A stretch of 64,000 nucleotides of DNA from Dactylis glomerata (taxonomy: Eukaryota > Streptophyta > Magnoliopsida > Poales > Poaceae), in NCBI GenBank assembly GCA_007115705.1, contig QXEO01000222.1, positions 1,431,179-1,495,178 on the forward strand, written 5' to 3'. Each line of letters opens with the position of its first letter. Positions within the stretch are counted from its first letter, which is position 1. Both the position numbers and the translations under genes were made by a program. The notes below the pieces were generated by a model. It saw only the letters and a list, made by a program, of their open reading frames with translations, searched no databases and was not told the origin of the DNA. This document shows positions 43,508-55,372 of this stretch, one piece after another.

Positions 43508-44357
43508 TGATGTCTACGCACTTCTATTCTTGTAGACACTTGTTGGGCCTCCAAGTGCAGAGGTTTGTAGAACAGCAGCAAGTTTCCCTTAAGTGGATCA
43601 CCCAAGGTTTATCGAACTCAAGGAGGTTAGAGGTCAAAGCTATCCCTCTCAAGCAACCCTGCAATTACGATACAGAAAGTCTCTTGTGTCCCCAACACAC
43701 CCAATACACTTGTCAGATGTATAGGTGCACTAGTTCGGCGAAGAGATAGTGAAATACAAGCGGTATAGATGATTATAAGTAGCAAACGTGATGTGAAATA
43801 AATATCGCTGCGAGCAAACATGTAACAAAACAGCAAGTAAACGGTGTGCAATGCTTGGAAACAAGGCCTAGGGATCATACTTTCACTAGTGGACACACTC
43901 CCAACAATATAACATGATTGAACAAATAAACAACTTCTCTCCACTATGGTACTCTGAATTACTCTCCTATTGAATAACACTAATCATTGCGTAGTGGCTA
44001 CAGAAGCACCCCTTAAAGTTCATCAAGTACTTGACAAACACCACTCATAGAGACATCCAAATCAGATCACAACTCAAGATAGAAATCATTGCAACTTAGA
44101 CCAAGTACTAACACGGTGCACACACTGTCAACTTTACACCATGAAAGGAGGAATAGATCACTCAATACTATCATAGTAATAATTACTCTCATAATCCACA
44201 AGAGATCACGATCATAGCCTAAACCAAGTACCACCACGATGCACGCACTGTCACCATTACACCATGGCAGGAGGAATAGATTACTTTAATAACATCACTA
44301 GAGTACACTATAATAATTAAGCATAGGAGTAGCATAATATCTGAATAATAACATCTA

Positions 44358-46948
44358 CACTACAACTGAATAGCCCGTATTGCAATGGATAGCTAGCAAC
44401 GGAGGACATATGCGTTGTGGACCCTACGCTCCCACCTCCCACGTCCTTATCCAAACCTCTCCCACGTCTTATTTTTTCTTAACCATCACATCTTCGCCTT
44501 TTCTGTTTGACACCTAAAACGATCCGCCTCTAGCGGGGGACGGCCATGGCGGCGCCTCCTCTCACTCGAATCTCCTTCCAGCCGGTGGCCTCTGGCATCT
44601 CTGATCCCTCGTTCTATGGTGTGGACTTGTGGGTCGCCTAGTGGCCGTGCGTGCGTGCGCGGCATGGACAATCAGGCAGGCTACGGCGTTGGTTGTGGTA
44701 CATGGTTATTCTTCTCCGATCTAAACAATCTTGCTCTGATTTATCTTCCAGCCTGCTCGTATCTGTGTAGCTTCTTTCAATTTGGGCCAATTGCGAGAGC
44801 AAGCATCGGCGGCACCCTGTCGAGTTTGGGACAAGGCTGATAGCGATCGAGTGATGCCTCCATCTCCCAAATCCATCATGCACATTCTTGTTCAAGTTCA
44901 ACGCCATGGGTAACGGGTCACCATCTATTGCCAATCTGATGATGCATATTATATTTTATTATTCTTCTACAAAGTGCAGACTAGCTGGTTTGTATGCCCC
45001 TCAAGTTCCTCGAGAAATACTTCGTACACAGTTTCCTCGATGTGAGTGCATCTGTCGTTGTGCCACAGATTTTCCCTAAGGCCTTTCACAATGCATAGTT
45101 TCTTAGCACATTTTTATAGGAATAATTAAAACTTAAGATATTACTTCTCCAATGCATTGTCTCTTAAGGATTGTCTCTTAATTAATAATTTTGGTCTCAT
45201 GCATCTATATGATTGGGCTAGAAACAATTTTTGCCTATGAACTCGTGCAAGTGTTGTATCTTAGCTAAGCTACAACACCACTCTCTTTCCTCATTTAATA
45301 TAGTGCCACATAAGCAAAGTACCTAGGATACCGCGCTAAGAAACCCTCATTGTGAAAGGCCTAAATTTATATGCCAATAGAACTTGTCAACAAGCAAGTG
45401 GTCGTAGAAAATCTGATGCGGACTAACTGATGCATGGAGCTACAAAAAATAGGAGTTATCACATTATGTACTAGCACTAACCCAGCTTGGTAATTAGTGA
45501 AAGGAAGCATCAGTCAGGTACATTTCAAATACTAGATAATTAGTTCGAAAGTACTAGCACTAACCCCCAGCTTGGTAATTAGTGAAAGGAAGCATCAGTC
45601 AGGTACATTTCAAATACTAGATAATTAGTTCGAAATAAAACTTATCTAGCTTCTTTCCTATGTTGATCCATACTGGAATTGTTTTCCTTCTCGTGAGTAA
45701 TCAAGTGAACTAATGCAGCCTTGTTCCATTCAGGTAGCACAAATATACGTACTATGCAGTTCAATGTGTGGACTTCAGATACAAGTAAGCTAGGCAAGTT
45801 CCAACTCATTGTTCTGTAGTGCAAATTCTTAATAAAAATAAGCTTCACATGATAGATTATTTTCGCGAAGGGAGGCATCAACTTATAATTTATATTATAA
45901 TCCTTGTTTTATGGACACTTTACATTATAAGCAAGTTATTATGATGTAAGAAAACATGACCTAACTTGGTGCATAATTTCTGTTATAAATCTTTATGTAA
46001 CAATAGATAACATTACTCTTCCAAACTCTTGACTCTCTAGCTAGGTATATATACATGCTACATGTCTTCATGCGCCTACTAATCTTCTGACCACACCTAG
46101 AACATTTAAATAGACCGTATATAACATTAGCTTGGCCAAAGGTATACTTAAATGATTATATGAGCTTTAATTTATTACTTGTAATTGTTATGCAGATTAT
46201 GCAAGTGAACTTGAACATTATTTATGATGGAATTGCTTCCTTCAAACATCTTGGCATGTAAGTTTTGTTTTCAAGCAGCCCCAAGAAACTCCAGAAATAT
46301 ATACAATAATGCACATATCTATCCAATTATGGAAACAAACCTCTGATCTTTGTTGCTTAATCGTCTATGCTTACCCAAGTTTATGTTGTTGTTGTAGATT
46401 ACAAAAATAAATGGATGATGCATGGCTGGGATGCCGAGAGCAAGTTCATGAATACTGCTATTGCCATATAGTTATACACTATGTTTTAGAATGTTATTTT
46501 CAGATGTACAGATCTTGTATCAATTAGATCAGCTTCTTTGTAAAGCTACCGAGTTGATTTAATATATGAGGTCTTTATGTTTACTATACTGTCTCATGTG
46601 CACTCTCTGCTTTGAACAAATGATCATGCTAGAAATATATAAACTACCATTAGTTATTCAAGCAATCTAGCAATTTTTGAGCTTCCGCAATGATCAATTT
46701 CAAAATTCATTCATAACCACCAAGGCACCAACACATATAAACTGTTGCTAGGCTCAAACTATATATGTTGCTATCTTACAATGCTTCTTCATATCGCTTA
46801 CCAACGCATCTATATGTGTTGTTGTAGACCCTTGCAACGCCACCAACGGCAACGCATACTAAATCCGTTGGTGTAGACGTCACCAACGCATATATAGACA
46901 TTCGGCAACACATCGGTGCGTTGCTGAAAGGGGGGTCCTGTTGTAGTG
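44358..46948. mobile_element. CACTA-2, non-autonomous
   Basis: CACTACAACTG at left and TTGTAGTG at right, with target duplication CTA (44355-44357 and 46949-46951). 2,591 bp. The right subterminal part carries CAACGCAT/ATGCGTTGG-type direct and inverted words (46800-46925). No transposase or other protein motif is seen, so it must be mobilised in trans. Confidence 0.8.
45469..45635 (+). repeat. 83-bp tandem duplication in CACTA-2
   Basis: TACTAGCACTAACCC..AGCTTGG through AATTAGTTCGAAA occurs twice, starting at 45469 and 45552, nearly identical apart from two extra C. A recent duplication by appearance. Confidence 0.9.
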
Positions 46949-47673
46949 CTACTTGTTCAACATGATACAAAGCTCACGATCACATAAAGATCACATCATG
47001 GGAGAGAGAGGTGAACCACATAGCTACAGGTAGAGCCCTCAGCCCCGGGGATGAACTACTCCCTCCTCATCATAGGAGACAACAAGGTTGATGGAGATGG
47101 CGGTGAGGTCGATGGAGACGGCGGAGACGGCGATGGAGACCGATGGAGATGGCTCCGGGGGCACTTCCCCGTCCCGGCAGGGTGCCGGAACAGAGACTTC
47201 TGTCCCCCGAAATTCGTCGGTAGCGGCGGCGGAACTGCGGAACTCTTTCTGGAAAATTGCCGACTCCCCTAGGGTTTTCCGTCCCGAGGCTTTATATAGG
47301 CGAAGGGGCGATGTCAGAGGGCTGCCAGGGCCTCCTCACACAGGGGCAGCGCGGCCAGGGCCTGGGCTGCGCCAGCCCTGTGTGAGGGAGGCCTGTGGCC
47401 CCTCTCCTTCCTCTCTTCGGATGTCTGGATGCTCCCGGGAAAAATAAGACTTCTGGGTTTTGTTTTGTCCAATTCCGAGAATATTTCCTGTGTATCACTC
47501 TGAAACACAAAAACAGCAGAAAACAGGGAACTGACACTGTGGCAACTCGTTAATAGGTTAGTTCCGGAAAATGCATAAAAGTGCCACTAAGTGTAACAAA
47601 ACAATAGGCAAATGGTGTAAAAACAAGCATGGAGCATCAAAAATTATAGATACGTTGGAGACATATCACGCCA

Positions 47674-50600
47674 CCAGCTCCGGCTCCTCCACCGGCTCCA
47701 GCACCTCCAGCATCGCCGATCTACCGCCCACCCCATGACCCGTGGACCGGCCTTGTGCAGGCCTGGCCCATGCCCTGGACGGCTCCGTCTCCAGTCGGCG
47801 CTCCACCCGCCTACATCGGCTCCTGGATGCCGGGCATGCGCCCGCACACTGGCTCCCCCGGACTACTTGGTCTGCGCCCTCCATCGCAGGCCTACGTCGC
47901 TGCTCCGTCCTACTATCCCTACAGCGCACCATCACCAATGAACTACAACACCTCAACATGCGGCAACTATCCGATGTACCAGCTTCCGCCGCCACCGCTC
48001 GTTTCAGCGCCGCCAACTGCACCAACCTCGTTTCCTGCGACAACCCCTAGCTGGGACCAAGCCGCGTTCCTCCAGGCCATGAACAACTTTGCTGCTCAAG
48101 GAAACTCAGGTATGGATTGGATTTTCGATTCTGGTGCATCTAGTCATATGTCTAATTCGCGTAATATGCTGTCATCGTGCACTTCTTCACCTTTTTCCGC
48201 TATTACCCTTGGAGATGGTTCTTTAATCCCTATCCATTGTGTTGGTCAAATCCATCTTCCATCCACCACCAAACCACTTCTTCTTTGCGATGTTCTTGTT
48301 GCCCCTGCCCTAATTAAAAACTTAATTTTCGTTTGCCAATTTACACGTGATAATCTTGTCTCCGTCAAATTTGATTGTTTTGGCTTATCTGTGAAGGATT
48401 ACATGACCAAGGCGGAGATCATACGCTTCAATAGTTCCGGAGACCTATACTCTATCAACGGCGCACCCACCACCGCTCAGCCCTCCTCCATGGTTGCTTC
48501 GGTGGATTTATGGCATCAACGACTCGGACATCCTCAAGCTGCCACACTATCCAATCTTCTTAGTGAATTTTCAATTTTATGTAATAAAGATTATTATGAT
48601 ACTTCAGTTTGCGAGTCATGTCAATTAGGCAAACATGTTTGTCTTCCCTTTAGTACCTCCCAATCTTCTAGCATTTTTCCCTTTGAATTACTACATTGTG
48701 ATTTATGGACCTCTCCACATGAAAGTTTTTCTGGTTTCAAATACTATCTTGTTATTCTTGATGATTTCACACACTTTATTTGGACTTTTTCTATGTGCAA
48801 CAAATCTGATGTCCACACAATATTTCTCAATTTTCAACGATATGTAGCAACTCACTTCTTTTTGCCTATAAAATTTATTCAATGCGATAATGGTAAAGAG
48901 TTTGACAATAATCGAAATAGAAGTTTCTTCCTTAGTCATGGCATCCTCCTTCGTTTTTCCTGTCCCTATACCTCTCCCCAAAACGGCAAGGCCGAACGAG
49001 CTCTCCGAATAATTAATGATATTATTCGTACACTTTTAATTCACTCATCTATGCCTCCTATATATTGGGCTGAGGCCCTACGCACTGCAACATATCTTCT
49101 CAATATCTGACCAACTAAATCCAATCTTCATAACACTCCCTATTTTTCTCTTTTTAGATGTCATCCCGACTACTCCGAGCTTCGTGTTTTTGGTTGCCTT
49201 TGCTTCCCTAACATGTATGCCCAATCACCAAATAAACTAGCCCGCCGATCCATCTCCTGCGTGTTTCTTGGTTACTCCGATGAACATAAAGGTTTTCGTT
49301 GCCTTGATCTCCTCTTTGGCCGTATTCACATCTCTCGACACGTCACTTTTGTTGAAAATGTTTTTCCTTTTTCACAACGTCACACGCCATCCGAGACCGA
49401 CACTTCTACCACGACTTCCTCACCTCGCCGACCCACCTTCAATCCTCTCTACATCACACCAAATCCAACACCGCCACACTCCTCCCCGACCCCTGCCGCG
49501 GCAGCATGCGATAACACCGCGGCAGCCGAATTGGCTGAAAATGCTGCCACGGCAGACTTTCCTGCCGCGACTCCCAACCCTGCCTCTCCAATGCCCACAT
49601 CCTCCGCTGCGCCGGGCAATGCTTCCCCGTCCCCTCTTCAACCTCCCGCACGTGCCGTTCCTATCACTAAACCCACTAATGAACACATTATGCGCACACG
49701 TGCAAAATCCGGATTTAAATTGCCTACTCAAAAATTAAATCTTAATGTTACTCCATCTATATCTCACATCCCCAAATCTTATAAATCAGCTCTTCTTGAT
49801 CCCCACTGGACTTCTGCTATGCGAGATGAATTTCAAGCTCTTATAGATAATCAAACTTGGCACCTCGTCCCTCGTCCTCCTGGTGCAAATGTTGTTTCTG
49901 GTAAATGGGTTTTTCATCAAAAATTTCACTCCGATGGTTCTCTCTCTCGCTATAAAGCTCATTGGGTCTGTCGGGGCTTCCCTCAACAACACGGTCTCGA
50001 TTACGATGAAACCTTTTCTCCTGTAGTTAAACCTAGCACAATTTGAACAGTTCTTAGTCTTGCAGTCACTTCCTCTTGGCCTATTCATCAACTTGACGTT
50101 AAAAATGCTTTCTTACATGGATCACTCAATGAAACTGTCTATTGCCAGCAACCTTTAGGATTCGAAGACTCCATTAATCCAAATCATGTTTGCCTCCTTA
50201 AAAAATCTCTATATGGTCTTAAACAAGCTCCTCGTGCATAGTTTCAACGTTTCTCTACTTTTATTCTCACTATCGGATTTCGTCCTTCACCCTTAGATTC
50301 CTCTCTTTTTGTTTATCACAACAACTCTCAAACTGCCTATCTTCTCTTATATGTCGATGATATAGTTTTAACAGCTTCTTCTCAACAATATCTTGATCAC
50401 ATCATCTCTTTACTACGATCTGAGTTCTCTATGACTGATCTTGGACTTCTCCATCACTTCTTAGGAATAGCTGTCACTCGTGATTCTCATGGTTTATTTC
50501 TTTCTCAACGTCAATATATTTTAGATCTCCTCACTAAATCTGGCATGCTTGACTGTCAACCTTCTAAAACTCCTGTAGACACTACAACTAAGCTTTCATC

Positions 50601-51344
50601 TTCTGGTGATATCTTCTCCGATGCCACTCTTTATCGTAGTATAACTGGTGCTTTACAATATCTTACTCTCACTCGCCCAGAAATTTCCTTTGCTGTCCAA
50701 CAAGCCTGTCTATACATGCATGATCCTCGAGTCCCACATTATAATCATGTCAAACGTGTCCTTCGCTATCTCAAAGGTACCTTAGACCATGGTTTGTACA
50801 TTTATTCATCATCTCCACACACACTTTGACAGCATACTCCGATGCCGACTGGGCTGGTTGCCCGGATACTCGTCGATCCACATCCGGATACTGTGTTTTT
50901 CTTGGTAACAACTTGATTTCATGGTCTTCGAAACGGCAGGTTACAGTTTCGCGTTCGTCTGCAGAGGCCGAGTACCGTGCAGTGGCACATGCTGTCGCCG
51001 AAACGGTTTGGTTGCGTCAGCTTCTCTCGGATCTCTGTTGTCCTGTCCAGCAGGCTACTATGGTTTATTGTGATAACATTTCAGCTGTTTATATGTCCAG
51101 CAATCCTATACAGTATCGACGAACCAAGCATATCGAGATTGACATACATTTCGTTCGGGAGAAGGTGGCTCTTGGACAAGTTCGAGTTCTACATGTTCCT
51201 ACTACTGCGCAGTTTGCAGACATCTTCACCAAGGGGCTGCCTACATCATCGTTTACCGACATTCGTTTCAGTCTCAACATTGGCGAACCCCACGTTGACA
51301 CTGTGGGGGATGTTAGAATAAGAGTCGGTTACGACTTGTTTTAG
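47674..51344 (+). pseudogene. Copia gag-pol, part 3 (protease, integrase, RT, RNase H)
   Basis: The frame continues from 43507 through a Pro/Ser-rich linker to the protease (DSGASSH at 48127-48147). GAG-pre-integrase follows (LWHQRLGHP near 48508; C-x2-C at about 48612), then the integrase core (HCDLW, QCDNGKEF near 48881, SPQNGKAE near 48976). RT comes next (WVFHQKFHSDGS; YVDD at 50350-50361) and RNase H (YSDADWAGCPDTRRSTSGYC near 50831, then SSAEAEYRA). Breaks: TGA 49108-49110, TGA 50044-50046, TAG 50239-50241, and a frameshift near 50827. The RNase H frame runs into the 3' LTR. It is inactive. Confidence 0.92.
51302..51310 (+). promoter_or_regulatory. Copia polypurine tract
   Basis: TGTGGGGGA immediately before the 3' LTR; the usual plus-strand primer position. 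It overlaps the end of the RNase H frame. Confidence 0.75.
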
Positions 51345-51470
51345 AGTTTGCTTGTAATTTAAGTTAGAGTTTGCTTGTAATTCAAGTAAGGGTTAGCCGC
51401 CAGCCCCTCATATATACCCCTTGTAATCTCCAAACTATACAATCAATATAGAGACAAATATTATTCTACA
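51311..51470 (+). repeat. Copia 3' LTR (160 bp)
   Basis: Same length as the 5' LTR, with five substitutions seen by eye. Followed by ATGAG. Confidence 0.95.
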
Positions 51471-51787
51471 ATGAGGGAGCGAATTGGGTATATATAGCAG
51501 GGGCTAAGGCTAAGCACTTAGAATAAATCATATGTGGTTAAACCAACCTGCACGTACCCCTCATCTCACGATCGATATGAATTGATCGATCAACGACGGT
51601 GATATCGACCAAAGTGCGGAAGAAACACGTACACAAAACGGCAATTCATTGATCACTATCGATGGGTTAGATTAAGCGGAGATGGAGAAATCCGAGCTCC
51701 GATCCCTTTGATTTCCGACTCCCTGGTTCATACTTCCGGTGACCCGCAGGCAGGGCGTCTCAATTTAAAAAGCGACGGCGACCGTGA

Positions 51788-51798
51788 TTTGGCGCCAA
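51788..51798. promoter_or_regulatory. E2F-like palindrome TTTGGCGCCAA, copy 2
   Basis: The same 11-bp palindrome, in the same conserved module, as at 6038-6048. Flanks differ by many substitutions while the palindrome is unchanged. Confidence 0.4.
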
Positions 51799-52108
51799 GC
51801 ATAGTCAAGTCAACTAATCATTGACGCGAAAATGGGGAGGGCGCCATCAACGTAAGTACACGCGGTGTGGATTAGTCGAGCTAAGGAAATACAGGGGAAG
51901 ATCGTGTTCACTGATCAGATCAGCTAATTGATTTTTTTGTTGCAAGAACAAAAATAAGCTTACCTCGTGTGTTAATTAATCTTATATTTTTTTTACTAAA
52001 AAGAACAGTTTCCTCTCCATTTTGGTTATCAGAAGGCATCGTTATGATTCCGATTTTCTTTAGAAATAAGCTAAACAAGGTGGCGCAGGTACATCTCAAA
52101 ATAAGGTA

Positions 52109-52202
52109 CTCCCTCCGATCAGAAATAAGTGTCGGCAATTTTGTACTAGCTTAGTATAAAGTTTGTACTAAGTCCTCGACAGTTATTTCCGATCGGAGGG
52201 AG
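52109..52202. mobile_element. Stowaway MITE, copy 2
   Basis: 94 bp, with TA at 52107-52108 and 52203-52204. The same family and length as 5047-5140, with a handful of substitutions. Confidence 0.9.
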
Positions 52203-52268
52203 TACTAGCAAAGATAACACACTAACGGAGTAACTTTAATATATATATTCTCGTGCTTATTTCTGTAA

Positions 52269-52350
52269 ATGATATTCCCTTGTTCCTGAATACGTTTTGG
52301 GAGTTCATTAAAACTCCGAAGACATGTTATATTTAGGAACAGATGTTGCA
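52269..52350. repeat. Short Stowaway-type MITE in unit III
   Basis: TTCCTGAATACGTTTTGGGAGTT mirrored by AAGACATGTTATATTTAGGAAC. The same element sits at the matching place in unit IV (53489-53560), so it was present before units III and IV separated. Confidence 0.6.
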
Positions 52351-53409
52351 TGATTAATGGGCAGTTGAGATGGCCGCTTGTGATGCTTATGGAAGGATGA
52401 AGCGCGCTGCCAGCCACAACTTACGGGACAAAAGATAGAGGATACATTTATTTCTCTGAAGAAAAATAAATAAAAGCATCATATCTTTCTGCATGACCCA
52501 AATGATAGTCAATGAACTATGTGGAGAAGAACCTACAATCCCATGATATGTACTGGAAATTCATCCTCAATATCATATCATGCATACGTACGTACGCACT
52601 TATCAAAATGATTTAGTCACCACTAGAACATTCAACCACTATGAGTGCTAGTGTGAACGGAAAGCAGTTACATTCAACGCTATGTTTGATTATATATGTA
52701 TCATCCACTATCATACTATGATTTTTTTTACAATAAAATCTAGGGCAATACATTCCTTGCTGCCCAAAACCCAAATCCTAAATTATAATCAATAATTGTA
52801 TATTATGGCCCCTACTTGGAATTGAATCGACAAACCGGTCCATTTATGACTGTGTGCCCGCTTTAGCCATGCATATGGATGTTGGGGAGCCAGATCCTCT
52901 CACTTGGCCCAACCAGACATTCCTTGACTAGTGAGTCACTAACTAATGGGTCATGCTTTTGATGGGCCCTACGTGTTAGTAACCCAAAGTCAGAAAAGGT
53001 CGAGGTGGCTTGATCATGTTACACATGTCAGTTATTTTGTCATTGCAACCACAAATATTTCATACACTATCTTTTTAATGATACAGTATCACGGGCATAC
53101 TTCTTAAGATAAATATTATGATTTTATAATAATTTATGTGTTATTGGACTAATCTTGGTTCAATATAGAATTCAATAGTGAAAAATATCTTGCATTTGTG
53201 ACATAAGGAAAGAAATATCAACATTAGGTCACCAATCAGGAGGAAAATTGTCAATTTGGGCACGTGATGCCCCAATCAGAACATAGGGATGCGACGTACT
53301 ACATACTATAAGCAACAGATGGCATTGTCTAGGTGGTGAGAAATGCATACTATTTTATTTTGACCAAATTAAGGCTATGCTCGACCTTATAAATAACTTA
53401 AAATGGTAG

Positions 53410-54300
53410 TGAAGGTAACACACTAGTAGAGTAACCATAACAAATATATTTGTGTTTTTTGCTTGCTTCTGTAAATGACACTCTCTTCCCATCCTAAATA
53501 TAAGATGCTTTGGGATTTTTGAACTTTCAAAACATCTTATTTATGAACTGAGGTTGTATGATTAAGTGGGCAGTTGATATGGCCGCTTGTTCTTGTCATG
53601 CACATGGATGGACTCGTAGCGCATATGCTACCAGCTACGACTTACAGGGAAAAAGATAGGGGATATAATTTTGTCTAATAAATAAGTAAATTCATCATAT
53701 ATTTAAGGCCCGACATATTGATAGTTAATTAAGTATGTGGAGAAAAACCTAATCCCGTGATATGCATTGGAAAATCCAACCTCAATATCATATCATGCAT
53801 ACATACCTAAGCACTTATCAAAATGATTTAGTCAGCACTAGAATTCAACAACTATGAGTGCTAGTGTGAACATAAAGCAGTTAGATTCAACTTTATGTTT
53901 GACTATATTTGTATCATCGGCTGTCATACCATGGTTTTTCACAATCATCATGTAGAATCGTTGCCGAAATCTGCAATCTTATTTTTCCAATAAATAAGTA
54001 TATAGTAAGACCCCTATAAGACAGTGGGTCTATGCCTGGTTCAACCATATCGGCTACACTCTCCACTGCAACCGCAAACATCTCATATACTATCTTCTTG
54101 ATGGTATAAAATCACGGGCTTATGGAAGTGCTTCTGAATATAAATCTTATGATTCTACAATAAGGTATAGTGGTTAAACTTGCAAATAAATAGTGAAACT
54201 ATGTTGCATTTCATGACAGAAGGAAGTCAATTCAGCGTTGTGTCACCAAACTTCCTGAGGGGCGGCAAGCCAATGAGTTTCCTGGACATTGAAATCAGGA
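53410..54300. repeat. Degenerate tandem unit IV
   Basis: Aligns to 52205-53250 with a shift of about 1.2 kb: TAACACACTA..GAGTAAC, TTCTGTAAATGA, GTGGGCAGTTGATATGGCCGCTTGT, CATATCATGCATACATAC, ACTTATCAAAATGATTTAGTCA, ATACTATCTT..TGAT and AATAGTGAAA..AT. Non-coding. Confidence 0.65.
53489..53560. repeat. Short Stowaway-type MITE in unit IV
   Basis: CATCCTAAATATAAGATGCTTTGGG with the inverted AAACATCTTATTTATGAACTGAGG. Better preserved than the unit III copy. Confidence 0.65.
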
Positions 54301-54369
54301 TGACTCAATATACATAGTTGCATGATAGTACGTGTTCATATGCAAGAAACAAACTGATCGGAATTTCAC

Positions 54370-54740
54370 TTTGGCTCCTAGGTGTATATGCACTCATTGG
54401 CCAAAAATTATTTTTCAAAATGTCTAAAAATTCTGAAAAAAAATTCTTAGCGTGCATCTAGACATTTTATGTTCACTGCACCAAGTTTTGTAAGAAAAAG
54501 ATAATTTTTGTGACCTGTGTAAAAAAGACAATTTTTATGCTACAAAATTGCTATTTACGTAGCTATTTTTTTGACTTTTTTACACAGGGCACAAAAAATG
54601 TCTTTTCACACCAAAACTTTGGTGGATGGACATAGAATGTTCATATGCATCCGGGAATTTTTTATTCAAATTATTTGAATTTTTTAAAATACATTTAAAA
54701 TATATTTTCATAATAGGTGCATTTGCTCCTATGAACCAAA
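54370..54740. repeat. Foldback (MITE-like) element
   Basis: The left end TTTGGCTCCTAGGTGTATATGCAC pairs with GGTGCATTTGCTCCTATGAACCAAA at right. Inner blocks also pair (CTGTGTAAAAAAG / CTTTTTTACACAG around 54515-54590). Non-coding, AT-rich. Confidence 0.7.
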
Positions 54741-54969
54741 ACACCATGTTCCAAACTGATGTTCTTTACTGATGTGGGACTTTTAAGCACATACATGGCC
54801 GATGTGTTATTGAGTGGCATCTATTAGTGAGAACATGTAGACTAATAAAGCCCCATATGGCCTTTGTAATACAAGGTGTTGACAAAAATAGGTTGCAAGG
54901 AAAGAACAACATTCTAAGAGAAACATCAAAACACACTAGTAGAAAACCGGCCTAATATTCCTGGGCATT

Positions 54970-55215
54970 AGTCCCGGTTGCTGTCTGAACCGGGACTGAT
55001 GCCCAGGGCCCCACCGCTTTTTCGGCCGCCAGACCGCAGACCTCATTAGTCCCGGTTCGTTTTAAACCTATAGTCCCGGTTCGTAATATGAACCGGGACT
55101 AATGACTCTGGGGTCGAATCCGACCGTTGTCAGACTCATTAGTCCCGGATGGTAACACCAACCGGGACTAAAGAGTGAGCCTTTAGTCCCGGTTGGTATT
55201 ACAAACCGGGACTAA
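54970..55215. repeat. CACTA-3 left subterminal hairpin array
   Basis: Repeated TTAGTCCCGGTT and AACCGGGACTAA as inverted pairs (for instance 54969-55002, 55071-55102 and 55178-55215). Presumed transposase-binding sites. Confidence 0.9.
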
Positions 55216-55226
55216 TGACTTCCCTG

Positions 55227-55234
55227 TATAAAAG
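55227..55234 (+). promoter_or_regulatory. TATA box of the CACTA-3 transposase gene
   Basis: TATAAAAG about 12 bp after the last hairpin. A pyrimidine-rich leader follows, with a candidate donor (AAAAG|GTGAGG) at about 55372 and the acceptor ATGCAG at 56262, directly before the ATG. This gives one intron in the 5' UTR. Confidence 0.7.
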
Positions 55235-55372
55235 CAGCTCCTTCTTCCTCCCCGAGCCAGGCACTCCCACTCTCCACTCTCAGTGTTCTTCATGCAACTC
55301 GAGTTCATCCTCTTTGATCACCATTTTCTGTCACAAATTGATGTCCCCACTTCAATCTAAGTGGACTAAAAG

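Larger units (their letters stand above)
43508..47668 (-). mobile_element. Solo LTR inside copia, split by CACTA-2
   Basis: Bounded by CGCCA duplications (43503-43507 and 47669-47673) with TG...CA ends (TGATGTCTACGC at left, ACATATCA at right). Removing CACTA-2 leaves about 1.57 kb with no internal region, primer site or purine tract, so two LTRs have recombined to one. The right part (46952-47668) is clearly related to the gypsy-2 LTR, including the minus-strand TATA box (47291-47298), which sets the strand. Confidence 0.85.
19064..51470 (+). mobile_element. Ty1/copia retrotransposon with nested insertions
   Basis: A full-length copia element bounded by 160-bp LTRs and a perfect 5-bp target duplication ATGAG (19059-19063 and 51471-51475). 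The order of gag, protease, integrase, RT and RNase H is that of Ty1/copia. It is interrupted by gypsy-1 (19648-42977) and a solo LTR (43508-47668). Subtracting both plus their duplicated targets leaves about 4.9 kb, a normal copia length. By eye the two LTRs differ at five positions, four of them transitions. At a commonly assumed grass rate this would mean an insertion age of the order of one million years, which is only an estimate. All coding parts are broken, so the element is not autonomous. Confidence 0.93.
51640..53270. repeat. Degenerate tandem unit III
   Basis: Third copy of the 4.6-9.1 kb unit, now on the other side of the copia stack. It shares AGCGGAGATGGAGAAA (about 51676), GCGACGGCGACCGTGATTTGGCGCCAAGC and AAGATCGTGTTCACTGATCAG with unit I. 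It also carries the Stowaway, then GGGCAGTTGAGATGGCCG (about 52362), TATCATATCATGCATAC, and ACTTATCAAAATGATTTAGTCA with unit IV. Non-coding. Confidence 0.6.

Noticed and set aside
43508..47668. Calling a full LTR retrotransposon
   Set aside because: Only one LTR's worth of sequence remains after removing CACTA-2, with no primer site, purine tract or internal region.
54970..55215. Regular short repeats that could look like a CRISPR array
   Set aside because: Eukaryotic CACTA subterminal inverted repeats with irregular spacing and no spacers or cas genes.
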